Position numbers and translations under genes: made by a program
Notes under the pieces: model-generated
Told to the model about the DNA's origin: nothing
Database searches by the model: none
The model's input: only the letters and a program-made list of their open reading frames with translations
In this document: piece by piece, positions 6,623-13,755 of the stretch
Layout: each line of letters begins with the position of its first letter
How positions within the stretch are numbered: position 1 is the first letter of the stretch
Assembly: GCA_938003575.1 (NCBI GenBank)
Contig: CALKYG010000153.1
Span: 1-13,755 of the forward strand
DNA: 13,755 bases
Reading direction: 5' to 3'
From: an uncultured Alphaproteobacteria bacterium
GTDB taxonomy: Bacteria; Pseudomonadota; Alphaproteobacteria; Caulobacterales; Parvularculaceae

Positions 6623-8101
6623 CTATTCAGCAAAATCCGGACCAGCAAGCAGACCGGACCCGCCAGCCTCGTCGATGATCCCATCGTCAAGGCCCAGCGC
6701 TTTGAAATCGACCGTAGCCGCCAGAAACGCGGACATCGCATAGGCGCGGTCGAGGTCGGCGCCGTGCAGTCGCGCCAAAGCGTCGGCGGCGGCCTCCTCC
6801 CGTATGTTGACGAGGAAAAAGTCGCTTGCGCCTTCCGAAAAACGGCGGCGTTCAGCCTCCTCCATCTGCTTCGCCTGCGCGACTTCGTGCGCAACCAGCA
6901 GGGCGCGCTGCCGGGACATATCAAGCTCGAGGACGATATTTCTGAGCTGTGCTTGCGCACTGTCCTCTGCGAGGCGGCGATCCTGTTCAAACGCCTCGAG
7001 TTCGGCCCGGGCAACGGCAAGATCGCCGCGCGCTTTGCGGCGCTGCAGGGGCACGCTCAGTTTCAGTCCGACGAAGCTCTCGGCGCCGTCGCGTGTTCGT
7101 CCCCCTGCGCCGACATCGCCAAAGTCGTTGGAGAACTCGAACGCGACGTCAAGTTTCGGCAGGAGGTTGTTACGCGCGAGATTCAGCCGATTTCTCGCCT
7201 GCTTCAGCAGCCCGTCATATCTCGCCAAATCAGGCCTGCGGGCTATTGCGTCGGTCGCGCGACTGACATCCGCTTCAAATCCGAACTGCGCGCGCGGATC
7301 CTGCCTGTCCATCGGCAAGGCGTCGATTCCCGCCGTCACCGGGTCGCCGGACTCATCCCGGAGAAATAGGGACAGTTCGTTCGCTGCAATGGCGAAACGC
7401 TGTTGCGCTTCGAGCGCTAGCACCCGGCGGCGAGCGAGATTTTGCTCATTCTCGGTGAGGAAGATGCGCGCCCGCGCTCCCGATTCGACTTCGCGCCGCA
7501 GCGCATCCTGTCGCCGCTCGGCCATTTTGACGAGGTCGTCGTACACGCTTGCCTGACGCCCGGCGGCGACCCAGCGAAAATAGGCGTCAGCCGCTCTCTT
7601 TTGCACGGACACGCGCGTGATCGCCAGGTCGAATTCCGCGAGAACCGCGGAGATATCCGCATTCCGGAGAGCCAGACGGCGATCGTCGAATTCACGATCC
7701 CGCAAAAGCGAGAAGATGACCCCGACCTTTGCTTCGCCGCTACGGTCTGTATACGCTGCATCGCGGTATACGGGGAACAGCCCTCTTGAAACCCGGTATC
7801 CGCCATAGGCGCGGGCGCCGAAAGCGCCGATCTCCCTTGACACCCCCACGGCGCTCTCAACCCCGTCATAATAGCCGCTCAACAGAGACTTGTTCTCTGC
7901 TTCAAAAACGAGGTCGAATGCGCCGCGGCTGGCGAATGCCTCGCCGATTGCCGCCTCGCGCCTCGCCATCGCCTCGACAATCTCCGGATAGCGAGCGGCG
8001 GAAGCGGCCAACACGTCGCCAAGCTCGAGGACGCCTGTCGTCTGCGCCGCGGCCGGCGCCGCGGCGAACGACAGGACAAGTGCGGCGACCAGCCTAAGCA
8101 T
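6623..8101 (-). CDS. TolC-family outer-membrane efflux/secretion channel
   Basis: A 492-residue outer-membrane factor of the TolC family, the exit duct of type I secretion and tripartite efflux. A Sec signal peptide is clear (hydrophobic residues 4-15, 'APAAA' then Q20, likely cut after A19). The mature part shows the two-fold TolC repeat, with long Ala/Arg/Glu-rich coiled-coil helices and the typical 'RPDLARYDGLLKQARNRLNL' into 'LLPKLDVAFEF' motif before a beta segment ('FVGLKLSVPL'). The second helical hairpin runs to near the C-terminus. The ATG at 8101 was chosen because it gives the signal peptide. The frame stays open upstream, but that part lies over the HlyD-type gene and does not look like protein. 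The start overlaps the adaptor stop by 8 bases (ATGCTTAG), with AAGAGAAG before it, which points to translational coupling. The cargo is unknown. Confidence 0.92.
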   Translation of the reverse strand: MLRLVAALVLSFAAAPAAAQTTGVLELGDVLAASAARYPEIVEAMARREAAIGEAFASRGAFDLVFEAENKSLLSGYYDGVESAVGVSREIGAFGARAYGGYRVSRGLFPVYRDAAYTDRSGEAKVGVIFSLLRDREFDDRRLALRNADISAVLAEFDLAITRVSVQKRAADAYFRWVAAGRQASVYDDLVKMAERRQDALRREVESGARARIFLTENEQNLARRRVLALEAQQRFAIAANELSLFLRDESGDPVTAGIDALPMDRQDPRAQFGFEADVSRATDAIARRPDLARYDGLLKQARNRLNLARNNLLPKLDVAFEFSNDFGDVGAGGRTRDGAESFVGLKLSVPLQRRKARGDLAVARAELEAFEQDRRLAEDSAQAQLRNIVLELDMSRQRALLVAHEVAQAKQMEEAERRRFSEGASDFFLVNIREEAAADALARLHGADLDRAYAMSAFLAATVDFKALGLDDGIIDEAGGSGLLAGPDFAE

Positions 8102-9137
8102 TAGAGCTTCTCTTAGAAAAGTCCGCGCCGTGGCCTGCCGGGAATTCCGGCGGGAAGTTATTGAGCTGTCTCCAAAGCTCATAGCCGAGCGGCACGGTAT
8201 CAAGCAGGATCCATCCGCGTACAGAGGAGCCATATCGGATAAACCGGTCATCCGGCCATTTGCGGCGTTTCGGATCTTCGATGACCAAGACCCTGAACCG
8301 GCCATTCGCCGATGCGGAGGGATCGATCGCGGTGACGATTCCGTCAAAGACGCCGACAGCCACCGACGGCCAACCGCTGAACTGCACGGCCGGCCAGCCT
8401 TCGAATTCGAGACGCGCGCGCGCGCCGGGCTCGATGAGAGCGATATCCCTGCCGTCGACAAATAATTCCACCGCCCGCTCAGCGCCGGCGGGCGCGAAGG
8501 TTGCAACCACATCGCCGGATTTGACAAAGGTCGCGGCGTCCCCAGCGTTCACACGCAGAATTACGCCGTCTCGAGGGGCCCGCACGATTTGCGCGGATTG
8601 ACGGGATAGACTTACGTTGATTCTGTTGAGCTCCGCCGCAGCTTCAGCCGCTTTCGCGCGGAACTCTTCGACCTTGATCCGGGCAAGTTCAGCCTCGCGA
8701 CGCGCCGCAAGCCCATCCCTGAACAGGGATTCGGTGCGGGCGAAATCAATCTCCGCAATTGAAAGCGCCGATTTCGCCGCTGAGAGCTTTGCCTCCACCT
8801 GAGTGCGTTCGGCGCTCAATCGCTCGATCAGCATGGGATCATTGTCGACGATCCTCAAAAGCGGATCGCCCCCGCGAACAACCGATCCGTCTCTCACATG
8901 CCACTCGGCGATGCGACCGGCGACAAGCGCGTTTATGTCCTGCACTCTGTCATTCGGGTTGAGCGCAGTCACGGCGCCGGTTCCGGATGCTGTCTGAACC
9001 CATGGAGTGAAGGCGAGGGCGGCTGCGGCGACGACGGCGCCGCCGATCAACAGCCAGGCGACCGCAAACATCACCCGTGGCGGCTTTATGGAATGAAGCG
9101 TGCTGAAATAGGCGCGGTGTCGTTCGGTGAAAGGCAT
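8094..9137 (-). CDS. HlyD-family periplasmic adaptor (membrane fusion protein)
   Basis: A 347-residue adaptor that would link the inner-membrane ABC protein to the TolC-type channel. It has a short cytoplasmic head (1-21), one transmembrane helix (about 22-44), a first half-lipoyl/barrel strand region ('VQDINALVAGRIAEWHVRDG', 65-84, then 'VVRGGDPLLRIVD', 86-98), a long alpha-helical hairpin (about 101-182), the second lipoyl half ('IVRAPRDGVILRVNAGD', 184-200, then 'VKSGDVVATFAP') and a beta-barrel region. The C-terminal tail is polar. The start ATG 9137 lies five bases after the ABC stop, with GGAGAAGG just upstream. The frame can be read to TTG 9191, but that part overlaps the ABC gene. The 3' end overlaps the TolC-type start by 8 bases. 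The gene order ABC, adaptor, channel is that of a self-contained tripartite exporter. Confidence 0.93.
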   Translation of the reverse strand: MPFTERHRAYFSTLHSIKPPRVMFAVAWLLIGGAVVAAAALAFTPWVQTASGTGAVTALNPNDRVQDINALVAGRIAEWHVRDGSVVRGGDPLLRIVDNDPMLIERLSAERTQVEAKLSAAKSALSIAEIDFARTESLFRDGLAARREAELARIKVEEFRAKAAEAAAELNRINVSLSRQSAQIVRAPRDGVILRVNAGDAATFVKSGDVVATFAPAGAERAVELFVDGRDIALIEPGARARLEFEGWPAVQFSGWPSVAVGVFDGIVTAIDPSASANGRFRVLVIEDPKRRKWPDDRFIRYGSSVRGWILLDTVPLGYELWRQLNNFPPEFPAGHGADFSKRSSNA

Positions 9138-9142
9138 GATGA

Positions 9143-10888
9143 CTAGACCTTCTCCAGGCCGCAAGATCGTGCGCCTTCCGATTGATCGCAATCGATCAGC
9201 CGTTCACGGCCAAAGGTGAATTCTTCGAATGTGTTGGGCCGCGTTTGTTCTTTCACGCCAAGGCGCAGGAATGAGCTGAAACCCGGATTCGACGATCTGT
9301 TGGAGAAATAGATCACCGTGGCGCCGCACGATCGGGAAATCTCATCGAGCGCCCGCCGCAACGAGGTCTCCGGCAAAATGTCGAAAAGCTGGGTCAGGAC
9401 CAGGACCTGAGGCTCGGCGAGGATGGCCGAAGCGAGCTTCAATTCAAGGACTTCCACCAGAGACAGCGGCCACCCGGTTGAAGACATTGAAGCGTCAAGG
9501 CCTCCGGGAAGCGAGACCATGAGATGCGACAGGCCGACGGCTTCGACGGCGCGGGCGATGTCCCGCGGCGACTTTCCCTCTCCGGAGAGCGCAAGATACT
9601 CGCGGATGGTGGTCGCAACGATTGTCGGACGGTCAAGGACGATAATCCGCCGCCTCAGGGCGTGAATTTCAATTTCGTCAGTGTCCATGCCTCCGAGAAG
9701 GACGCGACCGCCATGCGGAATATCGTGCCGCTTGAGCAACGAAACGAATAACCGCTGGACGCCGTGCGTCTCCGCAGCCGCGAGGATCTGAGCGCCGGCG
9801 GGGACTGTGACGGAAATCTCGGCGATTTCGTTTCTCGCCGGGCCCTTGACGTTTTCAAACACAAGATCGAGCGCGCCGGCGTTCGGGCGATATTCTCCGC
9901 GGGGCCGTTCCAGCGGCGTTTGGTAGAACAGGGATAATTCATCGATCGCCGCGCACAGGTCATAGAACGAATTGAGATAGCCGCCGAGCTGGGCGACGCT
10001 GGCGAAGATCGCGGACAAGATCAGTTCTGCGGCGACCAGTTGACCGAGGGTCAGTTGCCCCTCGATCACAAGCCATCCGCCGAGCCCGAGCAGCGCAGCG
10101 CTCGCTGCGGCGTAAATAATGAGGAGCGCGATCGTTTGAGCGAATGTGCGCCTGAAATGGCGCTCGCTTTCCCTGACGTAATTGCCGGTCAGGGCGTCCG
10201 CCTTACGAAACACCGAAGCGAATTGACCCTCTGACTTGAAGAAGCCATTGGCGGCCGCCACGTCCTCAAGCCACTTTGCAGTCTTGTATTTCGCGTGGGA
10301 CAACGCGATTCCCGAAGCGATCGACGCTTTGCCCCAGATCGCCCACACCGCCCAAATCGTCCCGATAAAGACGAGATTGAAAACAAGAAACATGGGGTGA
10401 TAGAGCGATACGACGATAAACCCGACTGTCGCTTGCAACACGATCGCAAATCCGCCGACCAGGAGCGCCGGAACCGTCCGCTGGACCGTCATGATGTCGA
10501 AATACCGGTTGAAGAGGTCGCTCTTGCCGGCGTCGGCGAAGAAGGGATTCTTTGCGTACAGGGTCCTGATGCTGATTTCGCTGACGAGGCGCGCATAAAA
10601 CCGGCGGCCGTAGATCTCCATAAGGTGCATGCGAAGTGCGCTTAGCAGGCCCGAAAAGAGCAGGACGCCGAACAATGCAAGGGCGAGGACGAAGAGCGGC
10701 GCAACGAGTCCGGTATGGGCGACCGTATTGATCAGCGTCTGAACCGAAATCGGCACAGCCAGCGACAGAAGGCTGACCCCGAGACTGTAGACGAGCGAAA
10801 GGATGAAAAAGGACCGGTCCGGGCCCAGGATGGCGTAAAAGTGTCTCGCGAACTCAACAGGCGAATATGATTGATCGTCGTCGGTCAT
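9143..10888 (-). CDS. ABC half-transporter (membrane domain plus degenerate, apparently ATPase-dead nucleotide-binding domain)
   Basis: A 581-residue protein with a six-helix ABC exporter membrane domain (about 27-302, helices near 27-50, 61-84, 139-163, 164-186, 249-273 and 283-302) fused to a nucleotide-binding-like domain (about 340-550). The family is recognisable from 'VPISVQTLINTV' (45-56) and 'WLVIEGQLTLGQLVAAELIL' (272-291). The ATPase motifs have eroded. The Walker A slot reads 'LAAAETHGVQRLF' (369-381) with no GKS/T, and the signature slot reads 'LSLVE' (475-479) instead of LSGGQ. The Walker B slot is 'VLVLTQL' (495-501), with Thr and Gln for Asp-Glu. The H-loop His is Asn530 in 'YFSNR'. 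The hydrophobic core of the domain is kept. There is no C39 peptidase domain. It is the first gene of a tight operon with the adaptor and channel. The start ATG 10888 has only a weak ribosome-binding site. Partnering with an active ABC protein elsewhere, or a non-ATPase role, is an inference. Confidence 0.88.
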   Translation of the reverse strand: MTDDDQSYSPVEFARHFYAILGPDRSFFILSLVYSLGVSLLSLAVPISVQTLINTVAHTGLVAPLFVLALALFGVLLFSGLLSALRMHLMEIYGRRFYARLVSEISIRTLYAKNPFFADAGKSDLFNRYFDIMTVQRTVPALLVGGFAIVLQATVGFIVVSLYHPMFLVFNLVFIGTIWAVWAIWGKASIASGIALSHAKYKTAKWLEDVAAANGFFKSEGQFASVFRKADALTGNYVRESERHFRRTFAQTIALLIIYAAASAALLGLGGWLVIEGQLTLGQLVAAELILSAIFASVAQLGGYLNSFYDLCAAIDELSLFYQTPLERPRGEYRPNAGALDLVFENVKGPARNEIAEISVTVPAGAQILAAAETHGVQRLFVSLLKRHDIPHGGRVLLGGMDTDEIEIHALRRRIIVLDRPTIVATTIREYLALSGEGKSPRDIARAVEAVGLSHLMVSLPGGLDASMSSTGWPLSLVEVLELKLASAILAEPQVLVLTQLFDILPETSLRRALDEISRSCGATVIYFSNRSSNPGFSSFLRLGVKEQTRPNTFEEFTFGRERLIDCDQSEGARSCGLEKV

Positions 10889-10949
10889 TATCGGCCGGCG
10901 CGCGGCGCATCGGGCCGCAATCTTCGCCTATCCATTCAGCTTCCGACGC

Positions 10950-10977
10950 GAAATAGGTTCCGGCGCGCCAGCTTCAA
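10950..10977 (-). promoter_or_regulatory. Possible sigma-70-like promoter for the ABC-adaptor-channel operon
   Basis: Read on the minus strand there is TTGAAG (10977-10972), a 16-base spacer, then TATTTC (10955-10950), about 60 bases before the ABC start. It is the best box pair in the 158-bp gap between fumC and the ABC gene, but the match is imperfect and unproven. Confidence 0.25.
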
Positions 10978-11014
10978 GAGGGGCCGGCCGAGATTCGCTT
11001 CGCTTTACCAAATT

Positions 11015-11040
11015 GGGACCGCCGCCGAGGGGCGGTTCCC
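11015..11040 (-). terminator. Hairpin just after fumC, possible terminator
   Basis: GGGACCGCC (11015-11023) pairs with GGCGGTTCCC (11031-11040) with one bulged T and a 7-base loop, starting 6 bases after the fumC stop. On the minus strand the stem is followed by AATTTGG, so the T-tract is poor. It could act as a weak or Rho-assisted terminator, or as an mRNA-stabilising stem, and it marks the boundary between fumC and the export operon. Confidence 0.45.
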
Positions 11041-11046
11041 ACAAAT

Positions 11047-12435
11047 CTATTCCGGTCCGATCATTTTCTCCGGCCGCACGATGGAATCGAAGTCATCGGC
11101 GGAGATGCCGTCTTTGATCGCTTCTTCGCGGAGCGTCGTTCCGTTTCTGTGGGCGGCCTTGGCGATTTTCGCAGCCCGGTCATAGCCGTATTTTTCCTTC
11201 AGCGGCGTCACAAGCATCAAGGATTGCTCAAGGCCGCGCCTGATGTTGTCGAGGCGCGGCTCTATGCCGACGACGCAATTGTCTGTGAAGGATTCCGCTG
11301 CGTCCGACATGAGCTGGACCGACTGCAGGAAATTATAAGCCATCATCGGGTTGTAGACGTTCAGCTCGAAATGGCCCTGGCTTCCGGCAAAGACGATGGC
11401 GGCGTTGTTGCCCATTATATGGATGCACACCTGGGTCAGCGCTTCGCACTGTGTCGGGTTGACCTTTCCGGGCATGATCGAGGAGCCCGGTTCGTTTTCG
11501 GGCAAAGAGAGCTCGCCGAGGCCGGAACGCGGACCCGAGCCGAGCAACCGGATGTCGTTGGCGATCTTGAAAAGGGCTGCGGCGGCAGTCGCAATTGCGC
11601 CATGGCTCATGACCATCGCGTCATGGGCCGCGAGCGCTTCGAATTTGTTGGGCGCCGTCGTGAACGGAAGATTTGTGATCGCCGAGATGCGCTTCGCCAC
11701 CTCGACATCAAATCCCTTGGGACTCGCAAGGCCGGTGCCGACGGCGGTTCCCCCCTGCGCCAGCTCCATCAGCGAAGGCAGCGTCGATTTGATCCGGTCG
11801 ATGCCGCTTTCAACCTGTTTGGCGTAACCGGAAAACTCCTGACCCAGGGTGACGGGCGTTGCGTCCTGCGTATGTGTGCGGCCGATCTTGATGATGTCCT
11901 TCCACTCATGCGCTTTCGCATCGAGCGCGCGGTGGAGTTTCAGGAGCGCGGGAATGAGCCGGTGGGAGATTTCCTCCGCGCAGGCGATGTGCATCGCCGT
12001 CGGAAAGCAGTCGTTCGACGACTGGCTCATATTGACGTGATCGTTCGGATGAACCGGCGTCTTCGACCCCAATTCGCCGCCGAGCAATTCAATCGCCCGG
12101 TTTGAGATCACTTCATTGGCGTTCATATTGGATTGCGTGCCCGAACCGGTCTGCCAGACGACCAGCGGAAAATGATCGTTCAGCCGCCCGTCAATCACTT
12201 CCTGAGAAGCCTTGACGATGACCGCGCCAAGCTTGGGGTCGAGCTTGCCGAGCGCCATATTCGCTTCAGCCGCAGCGCGCTTTACAATCCCAAGCGCCCT
12301 GACGATCGAGGCCGGCTGTTTTTCCCAGCCGATCTTGAAATTTCGAAGGGATCTTTGCGCCTGTGCGCCCCAATAGCGCGAGGCGTCAACTTCGATTGGG
12401 CCGAAAGTATCCGTTTCAGTGCGGGTTTTCGTCAT
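11047..12435 (-). CDS. fumC: Fumarate hydratase class II (fumarase C)
   Basis: A 462-residue class II fumarase that interconverts fumarate and L-malate in the TCA cycle as a cytosolic homotetramer without an iron-sulphur cluster. All key segments are present: '[12 protein letters not shown]' (98-109), the B-site loop 'HPNDHVN' (129-135), '[17 protein letters not shown]' (185-201) with catalytic His188, and the SS-loop '[16 protein letters not shown]' (317-332) with catalytic Ser318. These positions coincide with the E. coli FumC numbering, and the length is typical. The start ATG 12435 gives the usual N-terminus ('[20 protein letters not shown]'), with only a weak ribosome-binding site (GAAAAG). 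It follows the amidohydrolase gene on the same strand after a 70-bp gap, so it may have its own promoter or be read from upstream. Downstream lies a hairpin and then the export operon. Confidence 0.97.
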   Translation of the reverse strand: MTKTRTETDTFGPIEVDASRYWGAQAQRSLRNFKIGWEKQPASIVRALGIVKRAAAEANMALGKLDPKLGAVIVKASQEVIDGRLNDHFPLVVWQTGSGTQSNMNANEVISNRAIELLGGELGSKTPVHPNDHVNMSQSSNDCFPTAMHIACAEEISHRLIPALLKLHRALDAKAHEWKDIIKIGRTHTQDATPVTLGQEFSGYAKQVESGIDRIKSTLPSLMELAQGGTAVGTGLASPKGFDVEVAKRISAITNLPFTTAPNKFEALAAHDAMVMSHGAIATAAAALFKIANDIRLLGSGPRSGLGELSLPENEPGSSIMPGKVNPTQCEALTQVCIHIMGNNAAIVFAGSQGHFELNVYNPMMAYNFLQSVQLMSDAAESFTDNCVVGIEPRLDNIRRGLEQSLMLVTPLKEKYGYDRAAKIAKAAHRNGTTLREEAIKDGISADDFDSIVRPEKMIGPE

Positions 12436-12505
12436 GAGCTTTTCAGAAGCGGTGAGAGGTGCGGGAAACCTCTAACCGCCCCTGATCGAGCGGGCAAGGG
12501 ATGGG

Positions 12506-13755
12506 TCACCGACCCGCAGGCGACGGCGCCGCTGCCCGTAAAGCATCCGGATCAAAAACGCGGCCATTGTTGAGCACCAGCACTGGCGCGAGAAACGTGT
12601 CGAGATTGAGCGCCGGATTCTCGGCGACGAAAACGACATCAGCGTCGAGACCGGGTTTCAGGCTTCCGGTTTCATCGCCCAGCCTCAAGATGCGGGCTGC
12701 GTCGCAAGTCGCCAGGCGCAAAACCGCCCAGCCGGAAATGCCGGCCTCGCGATGGAGTTTCATTTCCTGAACGAGCGAGGCGCCGGGAGCAACGAACGGG
12801 TTTGCCTGATCGGTTCCAAGCGTCAGGGGAACGCCGGCATCATGCAGTTGACGCGCGAACTTCAGAATCTTCGGCCAAACCGCCTTGGCGCGCGCGTAAT
12901 CATCAGCGCTCCATCCGAGATCGAACCGGAAGAACGTCCGCCAGTTCTCAATCAGATCGGGGTGCGAAAGTGACAGGAACTCATCGCGAACGGCCAGATC
13001 GTCTCCCCAGAAAGCAAGCTTGAACGCGATCAGGGTGAGATCGACATGCACCTGCTTTTCGGCGAGAGCCTTAATGACGTCGCGCATGACGGGCCCGTCA
13101 AGATCAGCAGCTTCCCACCATTCGAAAAACGCGAAGGCGCCGGGACGCGCCGTGCTTCGATACGTCTCGCGCATGGCTGGTTCGAGATCGTCTGCACTCG
13201 ACGGCATGGCGTGGACAAGAGCGTCGATCCCGAAGTCCGCCGCTTTTTTCCAGCTGATTGAGAGATGCCCGATCGCCGGCAAGCCGCGCGCATGCGCCGC
13301 TGCGACGCCGCGTGCGACGTCTTCTTCGGTCAGGGAGTGATAAAGCTTTATATAATCGACGCCGAGATCCGCCTGCGCGTTGACGATCGATTCGATCTGG
13401 TGAGACGCATCGACGAGGTCGGACAACCCGAAAAACGGTATGGGCGACCGGTCTATGACCGGCCCGGCTGTTACGGCTTCTGGCCCGTCGATTTCACCGA
13501 GCGCCTCCGCCTTCTTGTAAGCGAGATTGATTTTTGCGTCGCCGGCCGGATTTCTTATCGTTGTGACGCCATAAGCAAGCAACATGCGCGCCGCATGCTC
13601 AGTATAGGCGTCATCATATTTCACCGCCAGCGCCGGCGCCGGTTCGCGAACGAACTCAATCGGTCCGAGCGTCAAATGCGCATGGGTGTCGATCAGGCCG
13701 GGCGTCGCGTACGCGCCTTTCATGTCGCGCCGTGCGAGATAGGCGGACCGCGGCG
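12506..13755 (-). CDS. Amidohydrolase-superfamily metal-dependent hydrolase, N-terminus beyond the window
   Basis: A metal-dependent hydrolase of the imidazolonepropionase/prolidase-like branch (COG1228 type), which cleaves amide or ring C-N bonds at a (usually dinuclear) metal centre. Counting from the Met at 13723, the ligands visible are the HxH pair in 'PGLIDTHAHL' (His14, His16), the probable carboxylated Lys126 in 'YIKLYHS', His153 in 'AIGHLS', His171 in 'ALVHAM' and Asp305 in 'LGTDQANPF'. The C-terminal composite domain follows ('SLKPGLDADVVFVAENP'). The reading frame stays open to the window end (13755), and the residues before Met13723 fit the family, so that Met is internal and the first strands of the beta-sandwich lie beyond the edge. 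The substrate cannot be told; cyclic amides, dipeptides or similar are the usual range. A lipoprotein or signal peptide, common in relatives, cannot be assessed. Confidence 0.9.
   Translation of the reverse strand, partial: PRSAYLARRDMKGAYATPGLIDTHAHLTLGPIEFVREPAPALAVKYDDAYTEHAARMLLAYGVTTIRNPAGDAKINLAYKKAEALGEIDGPEAVTAGPVIDRSPIPFFGLSDLVDASHQIESIVNAQADLGVDYIKLYHSLTEEDVARGVAAAHARGLPAIGHLSISWKKAADFGIDALVHAMPSSADDLEPAMRETYRSTARPGAFAFFEWWEAADLDGPVMRDVIKALAEKQVHVDLTLIAFKLAFWGDDLAVRDEFLSLSHPDLIENWRTFFRFDLGWSADDYARAKAVWPKILKFARQLHDAGVPLTLGTDQANPFVAPGASLVQEMKLHREAGISGWAVLRLATCDAARILRLGDETGSLKPGLDADVVFVAENPALNLDTFLAPVLVLNNGRVFDPDALRAAAPSPAGR

Noticed and set aside
8102..8527. N-terminal extension of the TolC-type reading frame
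   Set aside because: It lies on the same strand across the HlyD-type gene in another frame, and the true start at 8101 gives a proper signal peptide.
11149..12105. Long plus-strand open frame opposite fumC
   Set aside because: It is Arg-rich and antisense to a clearly real gene, an effect of high-GC codon use.
12455..12473. Short hairpin AGAGGT/ACCTCT in the fumC leader
   Set aside because: It has a 6-bp stem with a 7-base loop and no T-tract; too weak to call a terminator or riboswitch.

Overview
The window looks like a piece of chromosome from a GC-rich alphaproteobacterium. Support for this is a class II fumarase, a GlnE-family protein, a ribbon-helix-helix gene of the RHH_4 type and a squalene/phytoene-synthase-like gene of the NDUFAF6 type, all with high-GC codon use. 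I cannot name the genus. No rRNA, tRNA, CRISPR array, integrase or transposase gene was seen.

Layout: 1-543 (+) is the C-terminal end of a TonB-dependent receptor, closed by a strong intrinsic terminator at 569-599. A squalene/phytoene-synthase-like gene (679-1356, +) converges with a ClC chloride transporter (1358-2992, -), leaving one base between the stop codons. Divergent from clc is a GlnE-family protein (3139-5928, +), which converges with and overlaps a small RHH regulator gene (5902-6138, -). Next comes a 203-bp gap holding two CTAG-ended palindromic elements (6181-6258 and 6272-6345). From there every gene is on the minus strand. In transcription order these are a partial amidohydrolase (runs off the right edge, to 12506), fumC (12435-11047), an ABC half-transporter (10888-9143), an HlyD-type adaptor (9137-8094), a TolC-type outer-membrane channel (8101-6623) and a 72-residue small protein (6560-6342).

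The most striking content is two proteins that keep a familiar fold but appear to have lost their catalytic residues. The GlnE-like protein has lost the DxD metal-binding motif in both nucleotidyltransferase domains while keeping the helical framework. The ABC protein has a normal-looking six-helix membrane domain, but its nucleotide-binding domain lacks the Walker A lysine, the LSGGQ signature, the Walker B Asp/Glu and the H-loop His. It is nevertheless intact and tightly coupled to an adaptor and an outer-membrane channel, so the cassette looks like a type I secretion/tripartite export system whose motor cannot hydrolyse ATP in the usual way. The cassette sits between fumC and the RHH gene, which often lie close together in alphaproteobacteria, and the palindromic elements lie at its downstream edge. 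This suggests, but does not prove, insertion of an accessory module.
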